DNA of 64,000 bases from Synechococcus sp. CS-1329 (GTDB taxonomy: Bacteria > Cyanobacteriota > Cyanobacteriia > PCC-6307 > Cyanobiaceae): positions 22,175 to 86,174 of the forward strand of contig NZ_JAHLYS010000037.1 in the NCBI RefSeq assembly GCF_025128055.1, written 5' to 3'. Numbering within the stretch: the stretch's first letter is position 1; the number at the start of each line of letters is the position of its first letter. The notes beneath the pieces were generated by a model. It was not told where the DNA came from. It saw only the letters and a list, made by a program, of their open reading frames with translations, and searched no databases. Shown here piece by piece: positions 18,070 through 28,238 of the stretch. The translations under genes were made by a program, and so were the position numbers.

Positions 18070-19476
18070 TCAACCCTTGGCAGCCAGAGCGGGTTCCCGC
18101 TCCTCGCTCGCCTGGGGATCAGCGACCACGGGCTGGGCCACAGGCTCTGGCCTGGCCTTGCCCACGCCCTGCTGCTGCTCCGATTCCTGGGCCAGGGCAG
18201 CCAGCCAGGCTTCCATCTCCTCGGGACTGCGCACCATGCTGGGCACAGGCTTGTACGACTGGGGAGCGAGGGCATTGCCGCGCAGCACCGCACCAAGGGT
18301 CAGCAGGGTGAGCTTGATCTGCTGCCAGGGATTCATCATCACCACCCGCTTGTAGAGGTAGCTGTCGAAGGTGAGGCGTTGCACGTCCTTGTCGTCGCAC
18401 ATCTCGACGAAGGCTTCGCGGGCCGGATCGTTGCGATAGAAGATGTTCTGGAGGATTTCCAGCACCTTGTAGGTGGCGCCGTACTGCTTGTCCCACTGGC
18501 GGATGTAGACCTTGAGGTCGGCTTCCGTGGGGATCTTGGCTCCAGAGGCGCTGGCGGCAACGATCTGCTCAGCACACATGCGGCCACTCTTGGCGGCGAA
18601 GTAGATCCCTTCCCCTGAACTCTTGGTGACGTAGCCGGCGGCATCACCCACGAGCGCCATCTGACCGACGACGCGACGGGGCCTGGGATGCTCGGGAATC
18701 GGGTGAGCTTCCACCTTGATCACCTCACCGCGCAGCAGACGGGCACTGGCGCGCTTGCGAATGCCCTTCTGCAGGCTCTTGATCAGCGCCTGGTTCTTCT
18801 GCATGGTGCCGGTGCCCACGGCCACGTGGTCGTACTTGGGGAACACCCAGGCATAGAAATCGGGGGAGACGTCGGTGCCGACATACATCTCGGCCAGATC
18901 CTCGTAGTAGCTCATCTCCTCCTTGGGCAGGCGGATGCGCTCCTGGAAGGCGATGGCCACGTTGTAGTCGCCGGCGTCCATGGCCTTGGCCACGCGACTG
19001 TTGGCGCCGTCGGCACCCACGATCAGATCCACCTCAAGGCTCTTGATTTCGCCGGTGGGACCACCACCGGAGTAATCGGCGTAGTGGAGCGTGTAGGGAC
19101 CCTGGCGGGCCTTGCCGGTGTCGATCGACTGAACCAGACCATTGATCAGGTGTGCTCCGAGCTCGGCGGCTCGGTTGCGCAGGAATCCATCCAGGATCTC
19201 CCGACGGCACATGCCGATGTATTCGTTCTCGTTTTCGAGATGAATATCCACCTCTCGGTTGGAGGGGGAGATCATGCGCATGTTGCGCACCTTGCGATCA
19301 ATGATCGACTCGGGAAGATCGAATTCTTCGACCATGCAGAGTGGAATGGCTCCACCACATGGCTTGGCGTTGTCAAGCTTGCGCTCGAAGAGCCAGGTTT
19401 CGATTCCTGCCTTCGCTAGCACTTCGGCTGCGCAGGAACCGCTCGGGCCGCCACCCACCACTGCGACTCGCAACAT
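18070..19476 (-). CDS. chlP: Geranylgeranyl reductase
   Basis: ChlP reduces geranylgeranyl groups to phytyl for chlorophyll and tocopherol. The 468-residue flavoprotein begins MLRVAVVGGGPSGSCAAEVL (dinucleotide-binding motif) and contains KPCGGAIP, GADGANSRVAKAM and GDAAGYVTKSSGEGI, typical of this family. Start ATG 19476 places the FAD motif at the N-terminus; an open extension to 19602 is not ChlP-like. The last roughly 60 residues (after KPVPSMVRSPEEM) are a Pro/Gln/Glu-rich tail not needed for catalysis. It converges on glyS with 24 bases between stops. Confidence 0.95.
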   Translation of the reverse strand: MLRVAVVGGGPSGSCAAEVLAKAGIETWLFERKLDNAKPCGGAIPLCMVEEFDLPESIIDRKVRNMRMISPSNREVDIHLENENEYIGMCRREILDGFLRNRAAELGAHLINGLVQSIDTGKARQGPYTLHYADYSGGGPTGEIKSLEVDLIVGADGANSRVAKAMDAGDYNVAIAFQERIRLPKEEMSYYEDLAEMYVGTDVSPDFYAWVFPKYDHVAVGTGTMQKNQALIKSLQKGIRKRASARLLRGEVIKVEAHPIPEHPRPRRVVGQMALVGDAAGYVTKSSGEGIYFAAKSGRMCAEQIVAASASGAKIPTEADLKVYIRQWDKQYGATYKVLEILQNIFYRNDPAREAFVEMCDDKDVQRLTFDSYLYKRVVMMNPWQQIKLTLLTLGAVLRGNALAPQSYKPVPSMVRSPEEMEAWLAALAQESEQQQGVGKARPEPVAQPVVADPQASEEREPALAAKG

Positions 19477-19652
19477 CTTGAAACCTGCTCCGCGGGAATG
19501 ATCCTTGGGCGCGAAGCTAACACCCACGCCCATCTCGATGTTGATCAGGCCAGGGCTGACATCTACGATTGTGACGAAGTTTGTTACGAGCTTGCGTGCC
19601 ACCGCGAAGGCCGCTGCGCCAGAACCGCAGCGAACAGCGCGAGGATCTGCCG

Positions 19653-20342
19653 GTGGCGCGCCGCTCCCTGCCCGAGGGCGGTGCTCGAAGGAATCTGCTC
19701 AAGCCTGTGGCTGCCACCACCGCCGTGCTGGCGATGACGGCGGCAGCCGGGGTGCTGCTGTTCCTCGAACCGCTGCAGCGCTGGCTGGCCCCACCGCCGG
19801 TGCCAGGCCTGGAGGCGCGTCAGAGCCTCGACGGCCGCCTGCTCGGCCACTTCCCCTACCCGGAAACCACCGCCGCCAGCCTGGTGGCCGTGGCCCCTGG
19901 CCTGAAGTTGCGCTCGGAGGCCGCCGAAGCCCTGCTGGCCATGAAGCGCGCGGCCGGCGCCGACGGCGTGAATCTGCAACTGCTCAGCGGTTTCCGCTCG
20001 ATTGAGCTGCAGAAGGACATTTTCTTTGATGTCAAGGCGGAGCGCAACCAGAGCGCCCAGGAGCGGGCCCAGGTGAGCGCACCACCGGGATTCTCCGAGC
20101 ACAGCACCGGCTATGCCGTGGATCTCGGCGACGGCACCAGCCCCCAGAGCCACCTGAGTGAGAAGTTCGATCGCACCCCCGCCTTCCGCTGGCTGGAGGC
20201 CAATGCCAATCGCTTCCACTACCAGCTCTCCTTTCCCAGGGGCAACAGCCAGGGGGTGAGCTACGAGCCCTGGCACTGGCGTTACGAGGGATCCCTCGAC
20301 GCCCTGCGCCTGTTCGAGCCGGCGCGGCAACTGGGCCGCTGA
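19653..20342 (+). CDS. D-alanyl-D-alanine carboxypeptidase, VanY type (M15B)
   Basis: A 229-residue membrane-anchored peptidase. One membrane segment lies at about 18-38, followed by a periplasmic zinc domain with Arg115 (SGFRS), His150 and Asp157 (SEHSTGYAVDL) and Glu205/His208 (EPWHWR), the complete M15 set. It trims terminal D-Ala from peptidoglycan stem peptides. GTG 19653 gives a short basic N-terminus before the membrane segment; an upstream TTG at 19581 is possible. It is divergent from chlP. Confidence 0.85.
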   Translation: MARRSLPEGGARRNLLKPVAATTAVLAMTAAAGVLLFLEPLQRWLAPPPVPGLEARQSLDGRLLGHFPYPETTAASLVAVAPGLKLRSEAAEALLAMKRAAGADGVNLQLLSGFRSIELQKDIFFDVKAERNQSAQERAQVSAPPGFSEHSTGYAVDLGDGTSPQSHLSEKFDRTPAFRWLEANANRFHYQLSFPRGNSQGVSYEPWHWRYEGSLDALRLFEPARQLGR

Positions 20343-20452
20343 TTCCTCAGCTCCAGGGCTGGAAAGTCTGACTATCCACACTCAGCTCGGGCAGCACTTG
20401 TGCTGGGCTTCCGATAACCGATCGGGCCCGAGGCTTCCAGGTGGTGCTGCGA

Positions 20453-20458
20453 TATAGT
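20453..20458 (+). promoter_or_regulatory. typA: Candidate -10 element for typA
   Basis: TATAGT lies about 58 bases before the typA start in a 174-base gap that otherwise shows nothing clear. No convincing -35 is seen. Confidence 0.35.
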
Positions 20459-20516
20459 GATGGATTGTTGCAACCGGTCTCGGTTGCTGCCGACAAGATT
20501 AAGCGAGAAATCCCGT

Positions 20517-22322
20517 ATGAGCGCCAAGCAGAGCGCACCGATCCGCAACATCGCGATCATTGCCCACGTGGACCACGGCAAGACCACCCTGGTGGATGCC
20601 CTGCTTCAACAGTCCGGCATCTACCGCGAGGGCGAAGCCGTTCCCACCTGTGTCATGGACTCCAACGACCTGGAGCGTGAGCGCGGCATCACCATTCTCT
20701 CCAAGAACACGGCGGTCACCTACGCAGGCACCCGCATCAACATCGTTGACACCCCCGGCCACGCCGACTTCGGCGGTGAAGTGGAGCGGGTGCTGGGCAT
20801 GGTGGACGGGGCGCTGCTGATCGTCGACGCCAACGAGGGGCCGATGCCCCAGACCCGTTTCGTGCTCAAGAAGGCCCTGGAGCAGGGTCTGCGGCCGATC
20901 GTCTTCGTCAACAAGATCGACCGGGCCCGCGTCGACCCTGAGCAGGCCGTCGACAAAGTGCTGGATCTCTTCCTCGAGCTGGGCGCCGACGACGACCAGT
21001 GCGACTTCCCTTACCTCTTCGGCAGTGGCATGGGCGGCTACGCCAAGCCCGACATGGCCACCGAGAGCGAAAACATGAAGCCGCTCTTCGACGCCATCCT
21101 GCGCCACGTGCCGCCCCCGGTCGGCGACCCCGAAAAGCCCCTGCAGATGCAGGTGACCACGCTTGATTACTCCGATTTCATCGGCCGGATCATGATCGGC
21201 CGGGTGCACAACGGCACGATCAGGGCCGGCCAGAGCGCAGCGCTGATCCGCGATGACGGCAGCATCAAGCGCGGCCGCATCAGCAAGCTGCTGGGCTTTG
21301 AAGGCCTGGCGCGGGTGGAGATCCCCGAGGCCCGCGCCGGTGACCTGGTGGCCGTGGCCGGCTTCGATGAAGTGAACATCGGCGAGACCATCGCCTGCCC
21401 TGATCACCCCGAAGCCCTGCCGCTGATCCGGGTGGACGAACCCACCCTGCAGATGACCTTCGTGGTCAACGACTCCCCCTTCGCCGGCAAGGAGGGCAAG
21501 TTCGTCACCAGCCGCCAGCTGCGCGATCGCCTCCAGAAGGAACTGCTCACCAACGTGGCCCTGCGCGTCGAAGACACCGACTCGCCGGACCGCTTTGCCG
21601 TCAGCGGCCGCGGTGAGCTGCACCTCGGCATCCTGATCGAGACCATGCGCCGGGAAGGCTTCGAATTCCAGGTGTCGCAACCCCAGGTGATCTTCCGCAC
21701 CATCGATGGCACCCCGTGCGAGCCGGTGGAGACCCTGGTGATGGATGTCCCCGAGGATGCCGTCGGCAGCTGCATCGAGAAGCTGGGCATGCGCAAGGGC
21801 GAGATGCAGAACATGGAAACCGGCAGTGATGGCCGTACCCAGCTGGAGTTCGTGGTGCCGGCGCGGGGCCTGATCGGCTTCCGTGGCGAATTCGTGCGGG
21901 CCACCCGAGGCGAGGGCATCATGAGCCACTCCTTCTTCGAGTACCGCCCGATGCAGGGCGACTTCGACGCACGGCGCAACGGCGTGCTGATCGCCTACGA
22001 AGAGGGCACCGCCACCTTCTATGCCCTCAAGGGCGCCGAAGACCGCGGTCAGTTCTTCATCACCCCTGGCGCCAAGGTGTACAAGGGCATGATCGTCGGC
22101 GAGCACAACCGCCCGCCCGATCTCGAGCTCAATGTCTGCAAGGCCAAGCAGGTCACCAACATCCGCTCGGCCGGTGCTGAGGTGCTCGACACCCTGCAGT
22201 CGCCGATCCAGATGACGCTGGAGCGGGCCCTGGAGTACATCGGCCCCGACGAGATGCTGGAGGTGACGCCCGAATCGATCCGGCTGCGCAAGCTGCCGTC
22301 GAAGAAGCCCGCCAAGCGTTGA
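20517..22322 (+). CDS. typA: Ribosome-associated GTPase TypA/BipA
   Basis: TypA is a translational GTPase related to EF-G and LepA, needed for ribosome assembly and stress growth. The 601-residue product has G1 AHVDHGKT near residues 15-22, G2/switch I RERGITI, G3 DTPGHADF and G4 NKID, followed by domain II, two alpha-beta domains and the BipA-specific C-terminal domain ([18 protein letters not shown]). ATG 20517 matches the family start; the frame is open to 20457. The stop overlaps the TTG start of the next gene. Confidence 0.97.
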   Translation: MSAKQSAPIRNIAIIAHVDHGKTTLVDALLQQSGIYREGEAVPTCVMDSNDLERERGITILSKNTAVTYAGTRINIVDTPGHADFGGEVERVLGMVDGALLIVDANEGPMPQTRFVLKKALEQGLRPIVFVNKIDRARVDPEQAVDKVLDLFLELGADDDQCDFPYLFGSGMGGYAKPDMATESENMKPLFDAILRHVPPPVGDPEKPLQMQVTTLDYSDFIGRIMIGRVHNGTIRAGQSAALIRDDGSIKRGRISKLLGFEGLARVEIPEARAGDLVAVAGFDEVNIGETIACPDHPEALPLIRVDEPTLQMTFVVNDSPFAGKEGKFVTSRQLRDRLQKELLTNVALRVEDTDSPDRFAVSGRGELHLGILIETMRREGFEFQVSQPQVIFRTIDGTPCEPVETLVMDVPEDAVGSCIEKLGMRKGEMQNMETGSDGRTQLEFVVPARGLIGFRGEFVRATRGEGIMSHSFFEYRPMQGDFDARRNGVLIAYEEGTATFYALKGAEDRGQFFITPGAKVYKGMIVGEHNRPPDLELNVCKAKQVTNIRSAGAEVLDTLQSPIQMTLERALEYIGPDEMLEVTPESIRLRKLPSKKPAKR

Positions 22323-22684
22323 GCGAGGCCCTTGAGGACGACCTCCGCTTCCAGCAGGCGGTCGTCCTCTTCAATGCCGGCCAGTGGTACGCCTGCCACG
22401 ACGGGCTTGAGGAGCTGTGGCATGAAACCCTGGGCCCGGACCGTCCCGTGCTCCAGGGGATCCTTCAGATCGCCGTGGCCCACCTCCACCTGGAGCGCGG
22501 CAACCGCAACGGCGCCACGGTGTTGCTGGGTGAAGGGCTGGGCCGTCTGGCCCGCAGCGGTCCCGAGGCCCTCGGTCTCGACCTCGACCATCTGCGCCAG
22601 GCCAGTGCCGCCCGGCTGAGTGTTCTTCAAGCTGGCGACAACCCGTCAGCCCTGCCCCTGCCCAGCCTGCGGCCACAGACCTGA
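22319..22684 (+). CDS. DUF309 family protein
   Basis: This 121-residue all-helical protein carries the DUF309 signature (FNAGQWYACHDGLEELWHE, then LQIAVAHLHLERGN). It starts at TTG 22319, whose last bases form the typA stop (TTGA overlap), so it is probably translated by coupling to typA. The conserved His/Glu pattern could bind a metal, but no function is established. Cytoplasmic by sequence. Confidence 0.85.
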   Translation: MSEALEDDLRFQQAVVLFNAGQWYACHDGLEELWHETLGPDRPVLQGILQIAVAHLHLERGNRNGATVLLGEGLGRLARSGPEALGLDLDHLRQASAARLSVLQAGDNPSALPLPSLRPQT

Positions 22685-22769
22685 GCGTCCGCCCCGCCGC
22701 TGGGCTTCCGGCACAGGCCCGTAGATTGCCCCATCGGCCTGGCTTCAAACCCACCCTTGCCGCTGAGAT

Positions 22770-23330
22770 GTGAGCACTGCCCAGGTGAGCCCCATCGAGT
22801 TGCCCGAATCGCTCCTTCGACCACGGCGGCGGCTGTTGCCGGCCCTGAGCGCGCTGCTGCTGGTGCTGGCCCCAGGGGCCAGTGGCCACGCCCAGCCGAT
22901 CCGGCCTGGGGAGCAGGTCGGTCCGCCTGTGGGGCAGGCACCGGCGCCGGCAGCAGCACCAGCCCCGGCACCCACCGGCCAGGTCACGATCGAATCCGAC
23001 CGGCAGCAGGCCGACAACGTCACCGGAATCATCACGGCCACGGGCAATGTCCGAATCGTTTACCCCGATCAGCGGGTGGTGGCCACCTCCCGCCAGGCCC
23101 AGTACTTCACTCGCGAGGGAATGATCATTCTCAGCGGTGATGTGGACGTGATCCAGGAGGATGGCAACCTGCTCAAGGCCGATCGGGTCACTTACATGGT
23201 GGAGCAGGAGCGCACCCTCGCCCAGCCCCTGCAGGGCCAGCAGGTGTTCAGCAAACTGCTGATTCAGACCACGCCCCAGGTTAAGCCGCCGGGAGCGCCA
23301 CTCCAGCCCCTCCCGCCGCCGCTGCGATGA
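22770..23330 (+). CDS. LptA/OstA-like periplasmic protein
   Basis: A 186-residue protein from GTG 22770 with an N-terminal signal/anchor (LLPALSALLLVLAPGASGHA), a Pro/Ala linker, and an OstA-type beta-jellyroll repeat (ITATGNVRIVYPDQRVVATSR and MIILSGDVDVIQEDGNLLKAD). LptA proteins bridge lipopolysaccharide across the periplasm. The gene overlaps lptB by four bases, which supports the assignment. It ends in a proline-rich tail. Confidence 0.8.
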   Translation: MSTAQVSPIELPESLLRPRRRLLPALSALLLVLAPGASGHAQPIRPGEQVGPPVGQAPAPAAAPAPAPTGQVTIESDRQQADNVTGIITATGNVRIVYPDQRVVATSRQAQYFTREGMIILSGDVDVIQEDGNLLKADRVTYMVEQERTLAQPLQGQQVFSKLLIQTTPQVKPPGAPLQPLPPPLR

Positions 23331-24055
23331 GCCTCTCCCTGGAGAGCGTGAGCCTGAGCCTGGGCGGTCGCCCCCTGGTGAACGAGGTGAGCCTGGAGCT
23401 CGACCCAGGTGAGGTGGTGGGCCTGCTCGGACCCAACGGGGCGGGCAAGACCACCACCTTCAACCTGGTGACGGGCCAGCTCAGGCCCGATCGAGGCCAG
23501 GTGCTGCTGGATGGCCGTCGGGTCGAGGGCCTGCCGATGCCCAAGCGGGCGCGGCTCGGCATCGGCTATCTGCCCCAGGAAGCCAGTGTGTTCCGCCAGC
23601 TCAGCGTCCGGGAGAACCTGCAACTGGCCCTGCAACAGAGCGGCACCCCGCTGCGGGTGCGGCGTCAGCGCTTGGAGCAGTTGATCGAAGAATTCCATCT
23701 CAGCAGGTTCCAGCACCGCCGCGGCTTCCAGCTCTCCGGCGGTGAGCGCCGCCGCTGTGAGGTGGCCCGGGCCCTGGCCGTGGGCCAGGAGGGCCCGCGC
23801 TACCTGCTGCTGGATGAACCCTTCGCCGGCGTCGACCCCCTGGCGGTGGCCGATCTGCAGGTCCTGATCGGCAGCCTGCGCCAGCGCGGCATGGGCCTGC
23901 TGATCACCGACCACAACGTGCGCGAAACCCTGGCGATCACCGATCGGGCCTACATCCTCACGGAGGGCAGCATTCTGGCCTCGGGCCGCTCCTCCGAGGT
24001 GGCCCATGATCCGCTCGTGCGGCGTCACTATCTGGGTGAGGGATTTCAGCTGTGA
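23327..24055 (+). CDS. lptB: LPS export ABC transporter ATP-binding protein
   Basis: This 242-residue ATPase powers extraction of lipopolysaccharide from the inner membrane. It shows Walker A GPNGAGKTTTF (near 36-46), Q-loop LPQEASVFRQL, signature LSGGERRR, Walker B LLLDEPFAGVDPLA and DHNVRE, all typical of LptB. Four-base overlaps link it to the OstA-like gene before and the LptF/G permease after (GTGA). Confidence 0.93.
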   Translation: MSLSLESVSLSLGGRPLVNEVSLELDPGEVVGLLGPNGAGKTTTFNLVTGQLRPDRGQVLLDGRRVEGLPMPKRARLGIGYLPQEASVFRQLSVRENLQLALQQSGTPLRVRRQRLEQLIEEFHLSRFQHRRGFQLSGGERRRCEVARALAVGQEGPRYLLLDEPFAGVDPLAVADLQVLIGSLRQRGMGLLITDHNVRETLAITDRAYILTEGSILASGRSSEVAHDPLVRRHYLGEGFQL

Positions 24056-25257
24056 GCGCATCCACCCCACCCCTGGCCAAACCCACGGCTCAGCGCCTGC
24101 TGCGGCCCTTGAGCCTGTTCTGGCAGCGCCTGCCACTGATGGATCGCTGGCTCACCAGCGAGCTGATGGGGCCCCTGCTGTTCGGTGTCGCGGCCTTCAC
24201 GGCGGTGTCGCTCTCGGTGGGGGTGGTTTTCGAGCTGGTGCGGCGGGTGGCCGAATCAGGGCTGCCGCTGGTCACCGCCCTGCAGGTGCTGGGTCTGCGA
24301 ATGCCCGGCTTCCTGGTGCTGTCCTTTCCGATGGCCACCTTGATGGCCACCCTGCTGGCCTACAGCACCCTCTCCAGCAACAGCGAACTGATCGCCCTGC
24401 GCAGCGTGGGGGTGAGCACCTGGCGCATGGTCCTGCCGGCCCTGATCGTGGCCGTGCTGATGAGCATGCTCACCTTCGTGTTCAACGATCTGATCGTTCC
24501 CAGCGCCAACCTGGAAGCGTCCAACACCTTGAATCAGGCCCTGGGCAAGGCGATCGCGGCCGAGAAGGGCAGCAACATCATCTATTCACGCTTCAGCCGT
24601 CGCCCCAACTCCAATAATGATTCGGGCAGCGAACGCTACCTCTCCCAGCTCTTCTACTCACGCCAGTTCAACGATGGCGAAATGGAGGAGGTGACGGTGC
24701 TGGACTTCAGCCGTCCCACCGGCACCCAGATCCTCAAGGCCAAAAAGGGCATCTGGAACGAAGAGGCGGGAATGTGGGAATTCCAAGATGGGCAGATCGT
24801 GCTGGTGGGCGACAGCGAAACCACCACCTCAGCCAAGTTTGATCGCTATCTCTATCCACTCGACGAGGGGCCGCTCAAGCTGGCGGCCCTGCCCAGGGAT
24901 GCCGCCAGCATGTCGGTGTCCGAGGCCCTGCGGGCTGAGGTACTGCTGCGGGAGGCCGGGGATCAGAAGGAGTCCCGGCGGCTGAGGGTGCGCATCCAGG
25001 AAAAGTTCGCCTTCCCGGCCATCTGCCTGGTGTTCGGCCTGATCGGCAGCAGCCTCGGGGTCCGGCCCAATGCCCGCACCAGCCGCAGCCAGGGGTTCGG
25101 CATCAGCGTTCTGCTGATCTTTTCCTATTACCTGATGTCGTTCATCTTCAGCTCCCTGGGGGTGAAAGGCACGCTCGGGCCGCTGCTGGCGGCCTGGACA
25201 CCGGTGCTGCTCGGCCTGTTGCTGGGACTGGTGCTGTTGCGCCAGGCCAGCCGCTGA
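24052..25257 (+). CDS. LptF/LptG family LPS export permease
   Basis: A 401-residue membrane protein of the YjgP/YjgQ family. About three N-terminal membrane segments (from [17 protein letters not shown]), a periplasmic beta-jellyroll of roughly 180 residues ([12 protein letters not shown]) and three C-terminal segments (from [19 protein letters not shown]) are visible. Proteobacteria use two such permeases, LptF and LptG; only one is here, so it may form a homodimer or pair with a permease encoded elsewhere. It starts at GTG 24052 inside the lptB stop. Confidence 0.88.
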   Translation: MSASTPPLAKPTAQRLLRPLSLFWQRLPLMDRWLTSELMGPLLFGVAAFTAVSLSVGVVFELVRRVAESGLPLVTALQVLGLRMPGFLVLSFPMATLMATLLAYSTLSSNSELIALRSVGVSTWRMVLPALIVAVLMSMLTFVFNDLIVPSANLEASNTLNQALGKAIAAEKGSNIIYSRFSRRPNSNNDSGSERYLSQLFYSRQFNDGEMEEVTVLDFSRPTGTQILKAKKGIWNEEAGMWEFQDGQIVLVGDSETTTSAKFDRYLYPLDEGPLKLAALPRDAASMSVSEALRAEVLLREAGDQKESRRLRVRIQEKFAFPAICLVFGLIGSSLGVRPNARTSRSQGFGISVLLIFSYYLMSFIFSSLGVKGTLGPLLAAWTPVLLGLLLGLVLLRQASR

Positions 25258-25327
25258 ACCAGGCCTCAGGCCGACAGGCCTGCAGGCAGACTGGCAGGCA
25301 GATCCTCCCCGCCCTGAGCGCGTTGCA

Positions 25328-26236
25328 GTGAACGATCCGGTTCTCTCCCTCGGCCTGCTGGCCTTTGCCCTGCTGCTGGTGGCCTTGCCCCTGGCCTTCT
25401 GGAGCCTCAGCGGCGGGCTCTCCAGCAGCCCCGTGCGCCTGCTGGTGGCCGCCGCCAACTTGAGCCTCACAGCCCAGCTCACCCTGCGCTGGTGGGACTC
25501 GGGTCACTTCCCGATCAGCAACCTCTACGAATCCCTCTGTTTCCTGGCCTGGGCCTGCACGCTCACCCAGCTGCTGGTGGAGCGCTCCTGGCCCAGTCCA
25601 CTGGTGCCCGCGGCGGCCACACCCATGGCCCTGGGCTGCTTGGCCTTCGCCAGCTTTGCCCTGCCTGATCGACTGCAGGAGGCCTCACCGCTGGTGCCGG
25701 CCCTGCGCTCCAGCTGGCTGGTGATGCACGTGAGCGTGATCATGGTGAGCTACGCCGCTCTGCTGGTGGGATCGCTGCTCTCGGTGGCGGTGCTGTTCAC
25801 CGATCGCGGCCAAGACCTGCAACTGCGCAGCAGCTCCATCGGCACTGGCGGCTTCCGTCAGGCCAAGCTGGCCACTGAGTCGGGCGAACTGCGGCTGAGC
25901 AGTGTCTCGATCGGGGTGAGCGAGCAGCTCGACAGCCTCAGCTACCGCACGATCACCGTGGGCTTCCTGCTGCTGTCCGTTGGTCTGGTGAGCGGGGCCG
26001 TGTGGGCCAACGAAGCCTGGGGCAGCTGGTGGAGCTGGGACCCCAAGGAAACCTGGGCCCTGATCTGCTGGCTCGTCTACGCGGCCTATCTGCACAGCCG
26101 CCTGAGCCGGGGCTGGCAGGGACGCCGTCCCGCCCTGGTGGCGGCGGCCGGTCTGGTGGTGATCGTGGTCTGCTACATCGGTGTCAACCTGCTGGGCATC
26201 GGCCTGCACAGCTACGGCTGGTTTCTGGGGGCCTGA
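25328..26236 (+). CDS. ccsA: Cytochrome c synthase subunit CcsA (system II)
   Basis: CcsA delivers heme and ligates it to apocytochromes on the lumenal side of the thylakoid membrane, with partner Ccs1. The 302-residue polytopic protein has the tryptophan-rich heme motif [13 protein letters not shown] near its C-terminus, and conserved histidines in [11 protein letters not shown] and [10 protein letters not shown]. It starts at GTG 25328. The preceding 70-base gap contains a CAGGCCT/AGGCCTG hairpin without a T tract. Ccs1 is not adjacent. Confidence 0.92.
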   Translation: MNDPVLSLGLLAFALLLVALPLAFWSLSGGLSSSPVRLLVAAANLSLTAQLTLRWWDSGHFPISNLYESLCFLAWACTLTQLLVERSWPSPLVPAAATPMALGCLAFASFALPDRLQEASPLVPALRSSWLVMHVSVIMVSYAALLVGSLLSVAVLFTDRGQDLQLRSSSIGTGGFRQAKLATESGELRLSSVSIGVSEQLDSLSYRTITVGFLLLSVGLVSGAVWANEAWGSWWSWDPKETWALICWLVYAAYLHSRLSRGWQGRRPALVAAAGLVVIVVCYIGVNLLGIGLHSYGWFLGA

Positions 26237-26292
26237 GCCCCTCTGATCCCTCTACCGATCAGCAGCAGGGATCGCCGGAGCAGGCAAGCATC

Positions 26293-26323
26293 AAAAAAAG
26301 AGACCAGGTCGAAACCTGGTCTC
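26293..26323 (-). terminator. Rho-independent terminator of rpe
   Basis: A perfect ten-pair stem (26300-26309 with 26314-26323) encloses CGAA, which reads UUCG on the minus-strand RNA. Seven As at 26293-26299 give a U7 tract on that strand. It lies 50 bases past the rpe stop and also falls between rpe and the convergent ccsA; on the plus strand no T tract follows. Confidence 0.88.
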
Positions 26324-26373
26324 CGGTCCTGCTGAACGAACTATCGCTCTGAACCGCCGCTCTGAACTGCCGC

Positions 26374-27057
26374 TCAGACCAGGGCGGCCTTCGGGCGGCG
26401 ACTGTGGCGAATGCCCTCGATCGCAGCTCGGTAGTCGGGGGCGTTGAACACGGCCGAGCCGGCCACGATGGCGTTGGCGCCGGCCTCCACCACCTGCCAG
26501 GTGTTGGTGGCCTTGAGGCCGCCATCCACTTCGATCCAGGGATCGAGTCCGCGCTCATCGCACATCCGGCGCAGGCGACGCACCTTCTCCACGGCCGAGG
26601 GGATGAAGCTCTGGCCGCCGAAGCCGGGGTTGACGCTCATGATCAGCACCAGATCGCAGAGCTCAAGGCAGTACTCGAGGGTGTCGAGGGGCGTGCCTGG
26701 GTTGAGCACAGCGCCGGCTTTCTTGCCCAGGTCCTTGATCTGACCCAGGTTGCGGTGCAGGTGGGGGCAGGCTTCCACCTGCACATAGATGTGGTCGGCG
26801 CCGGCCTTGGCGAAATCGCCCACGTAGCGCTCGGGCTCCACGATCATCAGGTGAACATCGAGCGGCTTGCTGGTGACGGGGCGCAGGGCCTCGACGATCA
26901 GCGGGCCGATGGTGATGTTGGGAACGAAACGGCCGTCCATGACGTCGACATGGATCCAGTCGGCTCCAGCCTCGTCTACGGCCCTGACCTCGTCACCGAG
27001 GCGGGCAAAATCAGCGGAAAGGATCGACGGGGCGATCACCAGAGGCTTCGTGCTCAT
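26374..27057 (-). CDS. rpe: Ribulose-phosphate 3-epimerase
   Basis: Interconverts ribulose 5-phosphate and xylulose 5-phosphate in the Calvin and pentose phosphate cycles. The 227-residue TIM barrel begins [15 protein letters not shown], with catalytic/metal residues in VDVMDG and HLMI, and phosphate-binding GGLK and AGSAVF motifs. ATG 27057 ([11 protein letters not shown]) is preferred to an in-frame start seven codons upstream. It diverges from glpX, another Calvin cycle gene, with 166 bases between starts, and has its own strong terminator. Confidence 0.95.
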   Translation of the reverse strand: MSTKPLVIAPSILSADFARLGDEVRAVDEAGADWIHVDVMDGRFVPNITIGPLIVEALRPVTSKPLDVHLMIVEPERYVGDFAKAGADHIYVQVEACPHLHRNLGQIKDLGKKAGAVLNPGTPLDTLEYCLELCDLVLIMSVNPGFGGQSFIPSAVEKVRRLRRMCDERGLDPWIEVDGGLKATNTWQVVEAGANAIVAGSAVFNAPDYRAAIEGIRHSRRPKAALV

Positions 27058-27090
27058 GGTTGGGGCCACCGGGGGCAAGGGAGCTCACCG

Positions 27091-27096
27091 ATTGTA
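27091..27096 (-). promoter_or_regulatory. rpe: Candidate -10 element for rpe
   Basis: The minus strand reads TACAAT about 34 bases before the rpe start. No clear -35. The divergent glpX candidate is about 40 bases away, so the two promoters may share regulation. Confidence 0.35.
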
Positions 27097-27130
27097 GGAA
27101 CGCACGGTCAGGGGCCTCACACGGCGCTGA

Positions 27131-27136
27131 TACAGT
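27131..27136 (+). promoter_or_regulatory. glpX: Candidate -10 element for glpX
   Basis: TACAGT lies about 88 bases before the glpX GTG, on the strand opposite the rpe candidate. No clear -35. Confidence 0.3.
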
Positions 27137-27223
27137 GACGCCCGCTTCTTGTCGGAAAGACCTTGCCGCAGCTGGTCTGCCTGTCTTTCTGCTGACGCCT
27201 TCTCTCCCCCCTGCCGGACCGTC

Positions 27224-28228
27224 GTGGATCGCACCCTCATTCAGGAACTGCTCGAAGTCGTCGAGCAGGCCGCCATCGCCTCCGCCCACCTCACCGGGCT
27301 CGGCAAGAAAGATGAGGCCGATGCCGCCGCCGTCGAGGCGATGCGCACCCGCATGGGCTCCATCGCCATGCAGGGCCGGATCGTGATCGGCGAGGGCGAG
27401 CGGGATGAGGCGCCGATGCTCTACATCGGCGAGGAAGTGGGCAGCGGCAGCGGCCCCGGCGTCGATTTCGCCGTGGATCCCTGCGAGGGCACCAACCTCT
27501 GCGCCAACGCCCAGGACGGTTCGATGGCCGTGCTGGCCGCCTCCGACCGCGGCGGCCTCTTCAATGCTCCCGACTTCTACATGAAGAAGCTGGCGGCCCC
27601 CCCGGCGGCCAAGGGCAAGGTGGACATCCGCAAGAGCGCCACCGAGAACATCGCCATCCTCAGCTCCTGCCTGGGCATGCCCGCCAGCGATCTGGTGATC
27701 GTGGTGATGGACCGCGCCCGCCACAAGGACCTGATCGCCGAGATCCGCGCCACCGGCGCCCGGGTGAAGCCCATCAGCGACGGTGACGTGCAGGCCGCGA
27801 TTGCCTGCGGCTTCGCCGGCACCGGCACCCACTGCCTGATGGGCATCGGCGCCGCTCCCGAAGGTGTGATCTCCGCGGCGGCCCTGCGCTGCCTCGGCGC
27901 CCACTTCCAGGGCCAGCTGGTGTACGACCCCGCCATCGCCCAGACCAGCGAGTGGGCCGACTACACCAAGGAAGGCAACATCGAGCGGCTCAACTCGATG
28001 GGCATCACCGACATCGACAAGGTCTATGAGGCTGAAGAGCTGGCCTCCGGTGAGAACGTGGTGTTCGCCGGCAGCGGCATCACCCCCGGCCTGCTGTTCA
28101 AAGGGGTGGTCTTCGAGCGCGACTGCACCCGCACCAGCAGCCTGATCATCAGCTCGCTCGACTCGTCGGCCCGCTTCACCGATACGGTGCACATCAAGCC
28201 CGGCGCTCTCAGCGTCGCCCTGCGCTGA
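27224..28228 (+). CDS. glpX: Class II fructose-1,6-/sedoheptulose-1,7-bisphosphatase
   Basis: This bifunctional phosphatase of the cyanobacterial Calvin cycle has 334 residues from GTG 27224, the typical length. It contains [25 protein letters not shown] (metal/phosphate site) and [14 protein letters not shown], all family hallmarks. The open frame starts at 27149, but conserved sequence begins at [17 protein letters not shown]. hemA follows after 10 bases. The plant-like class I FBPase is a different family. Confidence 0.96.
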   Translation: MDRTLIQELLEVVEQAAIASAHLTGLGKKDEADAAAVEAMRTRMGSIAMQGRIVIGEGERDEAPMLYIGEEVGSGSGPGVDFAVDPCEGTNLCANAQDGSMAVLAASDRGGLFNAPDFYMKKLAAPPAAKGKVDIRKSATENIAILSSCLGMPASDLVIVVMDRARHKDLIAEIRATGARVKPISDGDVQAAIACGFAGTGTHCLMGIGAAPEGVISAAALRCLGAHFQGQLVYDPAIAQTSEWADYTKEGNIERLNSMGITDIDKVYEAEELASGENVVFAGSGITPGLLFKGVVFERDCTRTSSLIISSLDSSARFTDTVHIKPGALSVALR

Positions 28229-28238
28229 GCCGCCCCCC

